DNA of 64,000 nt from Falsiroseomonas selenitidurans (GTDB lineage Bacteria > Pseudomonadota > Alphaproteobacteria > Acetobacterales > Acetobacteraceae): the NCBI RefSeq assembly GCF_012103215.1, contig NZ_JAAVNE010000026.1, forward strand, positions 1 through 64,000, given 5' to 3'. The translations under genes and the position numbers were made by a program. The first letter of the stretch is position 1, and each line of letters begins with the position of its first letter. Below the pieces are notes generated by a model. The model saw nothing but the letters and a program-made list of their open reading frames with translations, did not search any database and had not been told where the DNA came from. Below are positions 27,552-36,355 of this stretch, in pieces.

Positions 27552-27958
27552 CGCCGCACCGCCCGCAGGCCCAGGAACAGCAGCAGCCCGATCGGCCCGG
27601 CCAGGAAGGTGGGCGGCAGGCACAGGCGCAGCAGCCAGGGGTTCACGCCTTCCGCCGTGCCGCGCCGGCAGATCCAGGCACCGATCGCCAGGTCGAAGGC
27701 CAGGTAGTGCACCCAGCCGGCCAGCAGCAGGCCCGGCGTGGCGAACAGGCGCGCCACGTCCGCCAATGTCGCGAAGCCACCTTCCGCCCCCGGCGCGTGC
27801 CAGGCCAGCAGCCCGGCATAGAGCAGCGCCAGCAGCGCCGGCAGCGCCTGGCCAGCCAGGCGCCAATTGGCCCAGCTGCGGCCGGGGGCGACCAGCAGCG
27901 CCAGCCAGCCGGCCATGGCGACGGCGCCGGCAGCGGAGAACAGGGTTTCGAGCGACAT
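27548..27958 (-). CDS. Aba4-like (DUF4281) membrane protein
   Basis: A 136-residue protein with four hydrophobic helices of the ABA4-like family: SLETLFSAAGAVAMAGWLAL at the N-terminus and GWVHYLAFDLAIGAWICRRG, the histidine/aspartate signature, in helix 3. The plant relative is needed for neoxanthin synthesis; bacterial members are common and uncharacterised. It is coupled by a 4-bp overlap to the membrane gene downstream. It is divergent from a TetR regulator over an 86-bp gap with a long dyad operator, so it is probably repressed by it. Confidence 0.85.
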   Translation of the reverse strand: MSLETLFSAAGAVAMAGWLALLVAPGRSWANWRLAGQALPALLALLYAGLLAWHAPGAEGGFATLADVARLFATPGLLLAGWVHYLAFDLAIGAWICRRGTAEGVNPWLLRLCLPPTFLAGPIGLLLFLGLRAVRR

Positions 27959-27970
27959 GGGGGCGCCTTC

Positions 27971-28019
27971 AACTTTCCATCGGTCAGTCTTCGCCCGGAA
28001 ATCTGACCGTTGTCAAGTT
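27971..28019. promoter_or_regulatory. Nested dyad operator between aba4-like and tetR genes
   Basis: Outer arms AACTT (27971-27975) and AAGTT (28015-28019) and inner arms CGGTCAG (27981-27987) and CTGACCG (28003-28009) are perfect inverted repeats, with 5 bp between outer and inner arms on both sides and a 15-bp centre. Two-fold symmetry over 49 bp in a divergent promoter fits binding by the adjacent TetR protein. Confidence 0.65.
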
Positions 28020-28044
28020 CCGCCCGCGCCGCTACAGCCCCATC

Positions 28045-28683
28045 ATGTCCGTCACCCCGAAAGCCCGCGGCCGCCACCACCACGGCGACCTGCGCCGCGC
28101 CCTGCTGGATGCAGTGGCGGAGATCGTGCTGGAAGCCGGGCCGGAACGGGTCAGCCTGCGCGAATGCGCCCGCCGCGCAGGCGTCTCCCACTCCGCCGCC
28201 GCGCCGCATTTCGGCGACAAGCGCGGCCTGCTGACCGCCTTCGCCACGGAGAAGTCGGAAAGGCTGCGCGCGGCGATGGAGCAGGCGGTGGCGGATCTGC
28301 CGCCGGGCGCCGATGCCCGCGCCGTGCTGGCGGCAACCGGCCACGGCTATCTCGGCTTCGCCCGGGACAACCCGGCGCATTTCCGCCTGATGTTCCGCAC
28401 CGACCTGATCGACACCGCCGACCCCGCCTGGCGCCACGCGGCGCAGGCGGCGCGGGACCCGCTGGACCGCGCCATGGCGGCGCTGGTGCCGGCGGCGGAC
28501 GCGGCGGCGCTGCGCGCCCGGCTGGCGTTCGCCTGGGCCGCCGTGCACGGCTTCTGCACCTTGCGCGCCGAATTGCCGCGGAACGAGCTGTGGCACCCGG
28601 CCCCGCGCGGCGCCGAGGTGGCGGAGGATCTGGTGGCCCTGGTGGTGCGCGCCTGCGCCGCCCCGGAACGAAGCGCCGATTGA
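28045..28683 (+). CDS. TetR-family transcriptional regulator
   Basis: A 212-residue regulator. The DNA-binding domain is at residues 12-60, with HHHGDLRRALLDAVAEIV and the recognition helix in VSLRECARRAGVSHSAAAPH. The C-terminal domain contains HGYLGFARDNPAHFRLMFRT, typical of the TetR subgroup with a WHG-type ligand domain. ATG at 28045 places the DNA-binding domain at the usual distance from the start; a longer upstream open frame runs through the operator and was rejected. It probably controls itself and the divergent Aba4-like pair. Ligand unknown. Confidence 0.9.
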   Translation: MSVTPKARGRHHHGDLRRALLDAVAEIVLEAGPERVSLRECARRAGVSHSAAAPHFGDKRGLLTAFATEKSERLRAAMEQAVADLPPGADARAVLAATGHGYLGFARDNPAHFRLMFRTDLIDTADPAWRHAAQAARDPLDRAMAALVPAADAAALRARLAFAWAAVHGFCTLRAELPRNELWHPAPRGAEVAEDLVALVVRACAAPERSAD

Positions 28684-28752
28684 CCCACGGCTGGGCCTGA
28701 ACGATCCGCCTGAACCGGCGTTGCCACCAGGACAGGTGCCGAGGCAAGCCCG

Positions 28753-31188
28753 ATGGATCAGACGCACAACACCCTTTTCCTCCGCCTGATGGCGGTGCTG
28801 CTGGCGTTGGTCGGGCTGGCCCTGGCCGGCGGCGGCGGCTGGCTGCTGGCGCTCGGGGGCAGCTGGTTCTACCTGGCGCTCGGCCTTCTGCTGCTGGTGG
28901 CGGCGGTGCTGCTGTGGCAGCGCCGGCCGGCGGGGCTGACGGTGTTCGCCGCCGGGCTGCTGGCCACCCTCGCCTGGTCGCTGGCGGAATCGGGCCTGGA
29001 CTGGTGGGCGCTGGCGCCGCGCGGCGGGCTGCCGGTGGTCCTCGGCCTGCTGCTGCTGCTGCCCTGGGCGTTGCGCCCGCTGGGCCAGCGCCTGCTGCGC
29101 GGCCCGGCGCTGGTGCTGGGCCTCGTCGTGCTGGCCTGCCTGGTCGCCGCCCCGCTCAGCCTGCTGGCGGACCCGCATGCGCGGCAGGGCCGCCTGCCGG
29201 TGCAGCGGATCGCCGAAGACCCCCTGACGATCCAGCCCGGGGAATGGCACGCCTATGGCCGCACCGGGTTCGGCCAGCGCTTCTCGCCGCTGGACCAGAT
29301 CACGCCGGCCAACGTCGCCGCGCTGGAAATGGCCTGGCAGTACCGCACCGGCGATGTCCGCGGCCGGCCCGGCGACCCGCAGGAGACCACCTTCCAGGTC
29401 ACCCCGCTGAAGCTGGGCAACCGCCTGTTCCTGTGCACCCCGCACCAGCTGGTCATCGCGCTGGACGCGACGACGGGCGAGGAGGTCTGGCGCTATGACC
29501 CGGACATCCTGAACCCGCTCGCGCTGCAGCACCTGACCTGCCGCGGCCTGGGCTATGCCCCGACGATGGACGCCGCCGATGCCCCGGCGCCGGACCCGGC
29601 CCGGCTCGAGGCCGCCCGCGCCGCCGTGCCCGGCCTGCCGGTCGCCACGGAGGGCGCGGAGACGACGCGTTGCGGCGCCCGGCTGTTCATGCCGACGGCC
29701 GATGGCCGCGTCATCGCGCTGGACCCGGAGACGGGCGCCGTCTGCGCCGATTTCGGCGCCGGCACCGGGCAGATCAACCTCTGGGCCAACATGCCCAATG
29801 TGAAGCCTGGCGCCTACTACTCCACCTCCCCGCCCGCGGTTGCCAATGGCGTGCTGGTGGTGGGCGGCACGGTGCTGGACAATGTCTCCACCAACGAGCA
29901 GTCCGGCGTCATCCGCGGCTATGACGTGCGCAGCGGCGCGCTGCTGTGGAACTGGGATTCCGGCGCCCCGGAAGAGGTGGCGCCCATTGCCGCGGAGGCG
30001 ACCTACACCGCCAACTCCCCCAACGCCTGGTCGATCCTGAGCGTCGATGCCGGGCTCGGCCTGGTCTATGTGCCGCTGGGCAACCAGCCGCCCGACCAGT
30101 TCGGCGGCAACCGCAGCCCGGCGGTGGAACGCTTCTCCTCCGCCGTGGTGGCGCTGGACCTGCGGCAGGGCGCGCTGCGCTGGGTATTCCAGACCGTGCA
30201 CCACGACCTTTGGGACTATGACGTCCCCTCCCAGCCCACGCTGGTGGACCTGACCATCAATGGCGCCACGGTGCCGGCGCTGGTGCAGCCGACCAAGCAG
30301 GGCGAGATCTTCGTGCTGGACCGCCGCACCGGCCAGCCGCTGCTGCCGGTGCGGGAGGTTGCGGCGCCGCAGGGCGCGGCGGAGGGCGACTTCACCGCCG
30401 CGACCCAGCCGGTCTCCGCCCTGTCCTTCGACCCGCCGCGGCTGACCGGCCGGCAGATGTGGGGGGCGACGCTGCTGGACCAGCTCGCCTGCCGCATCCA
30501 GCTGCGTCGGCTGCGCTACGAAGGCCGCTACACCCCGCCCTCGCTGCAGGGATCGCTGGTGCATCCGGGCAATTTCGGCGTGTTCAACTGGGGCGGCATC
30601 GCCGTCGATCCGGAACGGCAGGTGGCCTTCACCACGCCGGCCTACCTCGCCTTCGTCTCCCGCCTCGTGCCGCGGGCGGATGCGACAACGCTGTATGTCC
30701 AGGCCGATGGCGCCCCGCCCGGCCCGCTGCCGGCGCTGAACGAGAATTTCGGCGCGCCCTATGCGGTGGAGCTGAAGCCCTTCCTCTCCCCGATCGGCCT
30801 GCCCTGCCAGCAGCCGCCCTGGGGCTATGTCGCGGGGGCCGACCTGCGCACGGGGGAGATCGCCTGGCAGCACCGCAACGGCACGGTGCGCGACCTCTCG
30901 CCCGTGCCGCTGCCCTTCCGGCTGGGCGTGCCGGACCTCGGCGGGCCGGTGATGACGCGCGGCGGCGTGGCCTTCATGTCCGGCACGCTGGATGATTTCG
31001 TGCGCGGCTACGACGTGACCACGGGCGCGCAGCTGTGGGAATCCCGGCTGCCGGCCGGCGGGCAGGCCACGCCGATGACCTATCTGGGCGCGGATGGGCG
31101 GCAGTATCTGCTGGTGGTGGCGGGCGGCCATGGCTCGCTGGGCACCACGCCAGGGGATCACGTGATCGCCTATGCGCTGCCGCGCTAG
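28753..31188 (+). CDS. gcd: Membrane-bound PQQ-dependent glucose dehydrogenase
   Basis: An 811-residue quinoprotein. Five N-terminal helices (residues about 10-140) anchor it in the inner membrane and carry the ubiquinone site; the rest is an eight-bladed PQQ propeller facing the periplasm. Seen are ARTGFGQRFSPLDQI-type entry (YGRTGFGQRFSPLDQITPAN), TPLKLGNRLFLCTPHQLVIA, DVSTNEQSGVIRGYD-like VSTNEQSGVIRGYDVRSG, FQTVHHDLWDYDVPSQPTLV and GGPVMTRGGVAFMSGTLDD. It oxidises glucose to gluconolactone and passes electrons to quinone. Quinate or shikimate specificity in this family is hard to exclude. PQQ synthesis genes are not in the window. Confidence 0.94.
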   Translation: MDQTHNTLFLRLMAVLLALVGLALAGGGGWLLALGGSWFYLALGLLLLVAAVLLWQRRPAGLTVFAAGLLATLAWSLAESGLDWWALAPRGGLPVVLGLLLLLPWALRPLGQRLLRGPALVLGLVVLACLVAAPLSLLADPHARQGRLPVQRIAEDPLTIQPGEWHAYGRTGFGQRFSPLDQITPANVAALEMAWQYRTGDVRGRPGDPQETTFQVTPLKLGNRLFLCTPHQLVIALDATTGEEVWRYDPDILNPLALQHLTCRGLGYAPTMDAADAPAPDPARLEAARAAVPGLPVATEGAETTRCGARLFMPTADGRVIALDPETGAVCADFGAGTGQINLWANMPNVKPGAYYSTSPPAVANGVLVVGGTVLDNVSTNEQSGVIRGYDVRSGALLWNWDSGAPEEVAPIAAEATYTANSPNAWSILSVDAGLGLVYVPLGNQPPDQFGGNRSPAVERFSSAVVALDLRQGALRWVFQTVHHDLWDYDVPSQPTLVDLTINGATVPALVQPTKQGEIFVLDRRTGQPLLPVREVAAPQGAAEGDFTAATQPVSALSFDPPRLTGRQMWGATLLDQLACRIQLRRLRYEGRYTPPSLQGSLVHPGNFGVFNWGGIAVDPERQVAFTTPAYLAFVSRLVPRADATTLYVQADGAPPGPLPALNENFGAPYAVELKPFLSPIGLPCQQPPWGYVAGADLRTGEIAWQHRNGTVRDLSPVPLPFRLGVPDLGGPVMTRGGVAFMSGTLDDFVRGYDVTTGAQLWESRLPAGGQATPMTYLGADGRQYLLVVAGGHGSLGTTPGDHVIAYALPR

Positions 31189-31196
31189 CGGCCTGC

Positions 31197-31413
31197 GAAT
31201 CGGGGTGCGACTCGGGGCGCGACTCGGGGCGCGACTCGGAGAACGCGGTTGTGGGCCGACTCGGGCCGGCACCCCCAAATCTTGTGGTGGGAGAACAACA
31301 GGGCCGGGTCCGCGATTCGTTCGCGCGACTCGGGCCAGGTGGTTGATTCCACGATCGATACGTGCCCGCGCACTCGCTGTGATTCACCCTGTGTTCCGAT
31401 TCGGGGGCGAATC
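31197..31413. repeat. Cluster of eleven GANTC sites with 12-bp tandem repeats
   Basis: GANTC occurs at 31197, 31209, 31221, 31233, 31258, 31314, 31327, 31345, 31381, 31398 and 31409. The first four are exactly 12 bp apart within near-identical GCGACTCGGGGC units. The last two form a hairpin (GATTCG-GGGG-CGAATC). GANTC is the target of the alphaproteobacterial cell-cycle methylase CcrM. Base composition predicts fewer than one site here. The region lies between the converging ends of gcd and an MFS gene, so it is not an obvious promoter for either. I see no supported gene in the 240-bp gap. Confidence 0.9.
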
Positions 31414-31428
31414 GCGAACCTGACCGGG

Positions 31429-32598
31429 CTAGCGACCCCGCCGCGCCAGCAGCAGGCCGAGCACCAGGATGCCCAGCCCCGCCACCGTCAGCGCCACCTC
31501 CGACCCGAACAGCGCCCGCCCCAGCGCCATGGCGGCGGGGCCCAGCGACTGGCCGAGGAAGAAGCTGAAGGCGTGCAGCGCCACCGCACTGCCGCGCGCC
31601 ATCGGCGCAACCTCCGTGACCCGGGTCTGGATGGAGGAATGCATCATGTAGAAGCCAAGCCCGGTGGGCAGGCAGCTGGCGATCACCATCCAGGCCTCGA
31701 AGCCGAAGCCCTGCGCCAGCAGCCCGCCACAGGCCAGCGCGCCGCCCAGCTGCACCATCCGCCCCTGCCCCAGGTGGCGCAGCAGCAGCGGCGCCAGCGC
31801 GGCGAAGGCGAAGCCGCCGATGGCGAAGGCGGCGATCGCCATGCCGGCCTCCGCCGGGCCGCCCAGCCCGCGTTCGGCCAGCAGCGGCGCGATGAAGGGG
31901 AAGATGCCGAAGATCAGCGTGCCTTCGACGAAGACGCTGGCATAGAGGATGCGCGCCGCCGGCAGGGCCAGGATCTGCCGGTAGCGCCGCAGCGCCTCGC
32001 CCAGGTTGAAGCGGCGGCCGGGGTCCGGCGCCTGGCCCGGCGGGTCGCGCAGCAGCGGCAGGCCGGCCAGCGCAGCGGCGGCGCAGGCCAGCGTCACGCC
32101 GCGCCAGCCGATCAGCGGTTCCAGCAGCGCCGCCAGGATGCCGCCGGCGGCGCTGCCGGTCAGCCCGGCCACCAGCAGCCGCGACAGCGCCACCTGGCGG
32201 TGCTGGATCGGCACCTGGTCGCCGACCGAGGCGATGGCCAGCGGGAAGATGCCGCCCGCCGCCGCGCCGGCCAGCACGCGCAGCACCGTCAGCGTGGTGA
32301 GGTCCGGCGCCAGCGCCGCCGCGGCCAGCGCCACGGCCAGCGCCGCCAGGCAGAAGCGGATGACGCGCCGCTTGCCCGCCGCATCGCCCAGCGGTCCCAG
32401 CACCGGCTGCACCAGCGCATAGGGCAGGGCGAAGGCGGTGGCGAGCAGGGCGACGGTGGCCGGCGTCGCCGCGAACTCCGCCGCCAGCACGCCGACCAGC
32501 GGGTCGAAGGACCGGGCGGCGAGCACGGAGGCCAGGCAGCCCAGGCCGAGCACGAAGATCAGGCGGCGCGTGGCATGCGCATCGGGGGGGTCGGCCAT
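31429..32598 (-). CDS. MFS transporter, drug-efflux-like
   Basis: A 389-residue MFS protein with about 12 helices. The loop 2-3 motif is GPLGDAAGKRRVIRFCLAAL, and ILVLG-type glycine-rich helices and a TM5 segment LVAGLTGSAAGGILAALLEP place it among arabinose/multidrug-type 12-TM exporters (DHA1-like). The substrate cannot be told. ATG at 32598 is used. It is divergent from the EAL gene and convergent with gcd across the GANTC cluster. Confidence 0.85.
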   Translation of the reverse strand: MADPPDAHATRRLIFVLGLGCLASVLAARSFDPLVGVLAAEFAATPATVALLATAFALPYALVQPVLGPLGDAAGKRRVIRFCLAALAVALAAAALAPDLTTLTVLRVLAGAAAGGIFPLAIASVGDQVPIQHRQVALSRLLVAGLTGSAAGGILAALLEPLIGWRGVTLACAAAALAGLPLLRDPPGQAPDPGRRFNLGEALRRYRQILALPAARILYASVFVEGTLIFGIFPFIAPLLAERGLGGPAEAGMAIAAFAIGGFAFAALAPLLLRHLGQGRMVQLGGALACGGLLAQGFGFEAWMVIASCLPTGLGFYMMHSSIQTRVTEVAPMARGSAVALHAFSFFLGQSLGPAAMALGRALFGSEVALTVAGLGILVLGLLLARRGR

Positions 32599-32723
32599 AG
32601 GGGCGGGATGCTGCGCGGCCGGGCGCCGCGGCGCAACCGCGCAGAAAGCAACGCTGCTTGGCGCTGGCGCATTGGCAGCGGTTATGGGTTAGCCTGCGGT
32701 TAACCACTGCCTGGACCGGGACC

Positions 32724-33515
32724 GTGACCCCCGACTTCGCCCCAGAACCGAGCCCCGAGCCTGCGACGACCGACGCGCCCGGCGCGACGCCAGGCCTTGT
32801 CCCCGCATATGCGCCGGATTTCGCCATCGCCTTCCAGCCGATCGTGGACGTCGAAACCGGCCTGACCCTGGCGCAGGAAGCCCTGGTGCGCGGCCCGAAG
32901 GGCGAAGGCGCGGGCAGCGTGCTGGGCGCGGTCCCCCCGGCACAGCGCTACGCCTTCGACACCCGCCTCCGCCGCCGGGCGCTGGAATCGGCCATCCGCC
33001 TCGGCCTGCCCGCCACCACCGCCAGCCTGACGCTGAACATCTACCCCGGCTGCATCGGCATCCCCGACTATTGCGCCACCCGCACGGTGGAGGATGCGGT
33101 GGCGCTGGGCTTCCCCACCGACCGCCTGGTGTTCGAGATCAGCGAGATGGAGCCGGTGGAGGACCCGGAAGCCCTGGCCGCCACGCTGGGCGCCCTGCAG
33201 CGCCGCGGCCTGCGCATCGCGCTGGACGATGTCGGCACCGGCCATGCCCGCATCCCGCTGCTGATGGTCTGGCGCCCGGACGGCGCCAAGGTGGCGCGGG
33301 AGGTCATCATGGGCCTGGACCAGGACCCGGACCGCTTCGAGAAGGTGCGGGAGACGCTGGAACAGCTGCACGCCTTCGGCATGGTGCCGGTGGTGGAAGG
33401 CATCGAGACGCCGGGTGAGCTGGCGGCACTGCGCCGCCTCGGCGTGCGGGCGATGCAGGGTTACCTGTTCGCCCGCCCAGGGCTGGAGATGCTGCCGGTG
33501 CCGGTGGTGCCGTAG
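32724..33515 (+). CDS. EAL-domain cyclic-di-GMP phosphodiesterase, stand-alone
   Basis: A 263-residue protein that is almost entirely an EAL domain, with no GGDEF or sensor domain. Metal and substrate residues are mostly in place: EALVRG (the EAL motif), FEISEM, the DD of DDVGTGHARIP (Phe replaced by Val in DDFGTG), the Lys of DGAKVAREVI, VVEGIET and QGYLFARP. LNIYPGC stands where LNVSP-type residues usually lie. Hydrolysis of c-di-GMP is likely but the substitutions leave doubt. GTG at 32724 was preferred; a TTG at 32658 would add 22 residues. Near an exopolysaccharide-producing genome it could tune polymer output. Confidence 0.8.
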   Translation: MTPDFAPEPSPEPATTDAPGATPGLVPAYAPDFAIAFQPIVDVETGLTLAQEALVRGPKGEGAGSVLGAVPPAQRYAFDTRLRRRALESAIRLGLPATTASLTLNIYPGCIGIPDYCATRTVEDAVALGFPTDRLVFEISEMEPVEDPEALAATLGALQRRGLRIALDDVGTGHARIPLLMVWRPDGAKVAREVIMGLDQDPDRFEKVRETLEQLHAFGMVPVVEGIETPGELAALRRLGVRAMQGYLFARPGLEMLPVPVVP

Positions 33516-33528
33516 CGGCGGGCGGGCC

Positions 33529-35472
33529 CTACCCCACCCGGTTCTCCACCAGATCCTGCACCACGCCGGGATCCGCAAGCGTCGAGGTATCGCCCAGGCT
33601 GTCGGTCTCGTTGGCGGCGATCTTGCGCAGGATGCGGCGCATGATCTTGCCGGACCGGGTCTTCGGGAGCCCCGGGGCCCATTGGATGGCGTCCGGGCTG
33701 GCGATGGGGCCGATTTCCTTGCGGACCCAGGCGACCAGCTCCTTGCGCAGCGCCTCGGAAGGCTCCTCCCCGGTCTTCAGGGTGACATAGGCGTAGATGC
33801 CCTGGCCCTTGATCTCATGCGGCATGCCGACCACCGCGGCCTCCGCCACCTTGGGGTGCGCCACCAGCGCGCTTTCCACCTCCGCGGTGCCCATGCGGTG
33901 GCCGGCGACGTTGATCACGTCATCCACCCGGCCGGTGATCCACCAATAGCCATCGGCGTCGCGCCGGGCGCCATCGCCGGTGAAATAGGTGCCCTTGAAG
34001 GTGGAGAAGTAGGTCTGCACGAAGCGCTCATGGTCGCCATAGACGGTGCGCATCTGGCCCGGCCAGCTGTCCAGCAGCACCAGGTTCCCCTCCGTCGCGC
34101 CGTCGAGGAAATTGCCCTCATTGTCCACCAGCGCCGGCTTCACGCCGGGCAGCGGCAGGGTGGCGGAGCCGGGCTTCTGGGCGATGGCGCCGGGCAGGGG
34201 CGAGATCAGGATGCCGCCGGTTTCCGTCTGCCACCAGGTGTCCACGATCGGGCAGCGCTCCTCGCCGACGACGCGGTAGTACCACAGCCAGGCTTCCGGG
34301 TTGATCGGCTCCCCCACACTGCCCAGGATGCGCAGGCTGGCGCGGCTGGTGCGCTTCACCGGGGCCTCGCCGTCGCGCATCAGGGCGCGGATGGCAGTCG
34401 GCGCGGTGTAGAAGATGTTCACCTGGTGCTTGTCCACCACCTCCCAGAAGCGGGAGACGGTGGGATAGTTGGGCACGCCCTCGAACATCAGCGTGGTCGC
34501 GCCGTTCGCGAGCGGGCCGTAGACGATGTAGGTGTGGCCGGTCACCCAGCCGACATCGGCGGTGCACCAGTAGATCTCGCCCTCGCGGTAGTCGAAGACG
34601 TTCTGGTGCGTGAAGCTGGCCCAGACCATGTAGCCGCCGGTGGTGTGCAGCACGCCCTTCGGCTTGCCGGTGCTGCCGCTGGTGTAGAGGATGAACAGCG
34701 GGTCCTCCGCCCCCATCGGCTCCGGCGCTGCCTCCTTCGGCTGCCCGTCGCAGGCCGCCGCCCACCAATGGTCGCGGCCTTCCTGCATCGCCACCGCCCC
34801 GCCGGTGTTCCTGGCCACGATGACATGGCGGATGGAGGGGCAGGTCTTCAGCGCCTCGTCCGCATTGGCCTTGAGCGGCACCTTGCGGCCGCCGCGGCGG
34901 CCCTCATCGGCCGTGATCAGCAGGGCGCATGCCGAATCCTGGATCCGGCTGGCCAGGCTGTCCGGCGAGAAGCCGCCGAAGACAATGGAATGCACCGCGC
35001 CGATGCGGGCGCAGGCCAGCATGGCGACCGCGGCCTCCACGATCATCGGCAGGTAGATGCAGACGCGGTCGCCCTTGGTGACGCCCAGGCCGCGCATGGC
35101 ATTGGCCAGCTGGCAGACGCGGGCGTGCAGCTCCCGGTACGTCACCTTCGCGTCGCTGGCGGGGTCGTCGCCCTCCCAGATGATGGCCACCTGGTCGCCG
35201 CGGGCTGGCAGATGCCGGTCGAGGCAGGAGACGGAGGCGTTGAGCACCCCGTCCTCGAACCATTTGATGGAGACCTGGCCGGAGGTGGCGCCGAAATCGA
35301 CGTTCTTCACCAGGCCCGGCGCCTTCATCCAGGCGATGCGCCCGGCCTCCTTCGCCCAGAAGGCATCCGGGTTGTCGGCCGCTTCCGCGTACATCGCCTT
35401 GTAGCCGGCGGCATCCACATGGGCGCGCGCGGCGATTTCGGGCTTCACGGCGATCAGGGTGGTTTCGGTCAT
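33529..35472 (-). CDS. acs: Acetyl-CoA synthetase
   Basis: A 647-residue AMP-forming ligase that activates acetate to acetyl-CoA in two steps. The P-loop-like [15 protein letters not shown] binds ATP; the adenylation motif WWQTETGG and the hinge region with [10 protein letters not shown] follow. The C-terminal catalytic lysine is Lys609 in [11 protein letters not shown], the same number as the acetylation-controlled lysine of the Salmonella enzyme. ATG at 35472 gives the usual N-terminus; the frame extends further upstream without homology. Divergent from the methyltransferase gene over 157 bp. Confidence 0.96.
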   Translation of the reverse strand: MTETTLIAVKPEIAARAHVDAAGYKAMYAEAADNPDAFWAKEAGRIAWMKAPGLVKNVDFGATSGQVSIKWFEDGVLNASVSCLDRHLPARGDQVAIIWEGDDPASDAKVTYRELHARVCQLANAMRGLGVTKGDRVCIYLPMIVEAAVAMLACARIGAVHSIVFGGFSPDSLASRIQDSACALLITADEGRRGGRKVPLKANADEALKTCPSIRHVIVARNTGGAVAMQEGRDHWWAAACDGQPKEAAPEPMGAEDPLFILYTSGSTGKPKGVLHTTGGYMVWASFTHQNVFDYREGEIYWCTADVGWVTGHTYIVYGPLANGATTLMFEGVPNYPTVSRFWEVVDKHQVNIFYTAPTAIRALMRDGEAPVKRTSRASLRILGSVGEPINPEAWLWYYRVVGEERCPIVDTWWQTETGGILISPLPGAIAQKPGSATLPLPGVKPALVDNEGNFLDGATEGNLVLLDSWPGQMRTVYGDHERFVQTYFSTFKGTYFTGDGARRDADGYWWITGRVDDVINVAGHRMGTAEVESALVAHPKVAEAAVVGMPHEIKGQGIYAYVTLKTGEEPSEALRKELVAWVRKEIGPIASPDAIQWAPGLPKTRSGKIMRRILRKIAANETDSLGDTSTLADPGVVQDLVENRVG

Positions 35473-35613
35473 TGGGCGTCCCCGTGGTCTCTTGGGCCTG
35501 GTCTCATGGGCCGGGTCGTTCGGCGCGTCTCGTTCCGGCGTTCCGGCCGGTTCATAGAGCATGAATGGGGCACGCGGCGTTGCGCTGCGTCAACCGGGCG
35601 TCAAGCGGCAGGC

Positions 35614-35623
35614 GGGGGGGGGG
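35614..35623 (+). repeat. Run of ten G before the methyltransferase start
   Basis: Ten consecutive G residues end 6 bp before the ATG at 35630, spanning the position of the ribosome binding site. If initiation is instead at the ATG at 35561, the run would lie inside the coding region. Confidence 0.9.
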
Positions 35624-35629
35624 CAGGGC

Positions 35630-36355
35630 ATGGAGAATGGGTGGGGGGAATCGGCCGGGGCCTGGATCGCCAGCCAGGGGGAGGAGGGCGATTACGGCCG
35701 CCGCTTCGTGCTGGATGCCCCGATGCTGGCGCGGGTGGCGGCGGCGCCGGTGCGCGCCGCGCTGGATGTCGGCTGCGGCGAGGGCCGCTTCTGCCGGCTG
35801 CTGCGCGCCCGCGGCATCGCCGCCACCGGCATCGACCCGACCGAGGCGCTCCTGGAAGAGGCCCGGCGCCGCGACCCGGGCGGCGACTACCGTCCGGGCC
35901 GCGCGGAAGCCCTGCCCGCGCCGGATGCGGCCTTCGACCTCGTCGTCAGCTATCTGAGCCTGATCGACATCCCGGACGCCGCCGCCGGCATCACGGAGAT
36001 GGCGCGCGTGCTGGCGCCCGGCGGCCGCCTGCTGATCGCCAACCTCAACCCCTTCTTCACCGCCGGGATGCCGGATGGCTGGGTGCGCCGTGGCGAGGCG
36101 ACGCATTTCGCCATCGACCGCTACCTGGAGGAGCGCGCCGAATGGGTCGGCTGGCGCGGCATCCGGATCCGCAACTGGCACCGGCCGATGCACCACTACA
36201 TGACCCTGCTGCTGGGCCGGGGCCTGGTCCTGACCCATTTCGACGAACCGGCGCCGCGCGAGGGCGGCGACCCGCACGCGGCGGCGCGCTACCGCCGTGT
36301 GCCCTATTTCCACATCATGGAATGGTGCCGGCCGGCGGTCAGCTTCCCACCGTGA
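35630..36355 (+). CDS. Class I SAM-dependent methyltransferase
   Basis: A 241-residue methyltransferase. The SAM-binding glycine-rich loop is ALDVGCGEGRFCRLLR (about residues 45-60), followed by the acidic GIDPTEALLEEA, the EALPAPDAAFDLVVSYLSLI motif II/III region and VLAPGGRLLIANLNPFFTA. It resembles the UbiE/Type 11 group; the substrate is unknown. The start at 35630 was chosen because homology begins there, with a poly-G run acting as the ribosome site; ATG at 35561 would add 23 residues encoded partly by that run. Its 3' end overlaps the converging Bug receptor gene by 17 bp. Confidence 0.85.
   Translation: MENGWGESAGAWIASQGEEGDYGRRFVLDAPMLARVAAAPVRAALDVGCGEGRFCRLLRARGIAATGIDPTEALLEEARRRDPGGDYRPGRAEALPAPDAAFDLVVSYLSLIDIPDAAAGITEMARVLAPGGRLLIANLNPFFTAGMPDGWVRRGEATHFAIDRYLEERAEWVGWRGIRIRNWHRPMHHYMTLLLGRGLVLTHFDEPAPREGGDPHAAARYRRVPYFHIMEWCRPAVSFPP

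Noticed and set aside
35561..35629. Earlier methyltransferase start at 35561
   Set aside because: The added 23 residues are low-complexity and cross the ten-G run; homology and the ribosome site favour 35630. It is kept only as an alternative.
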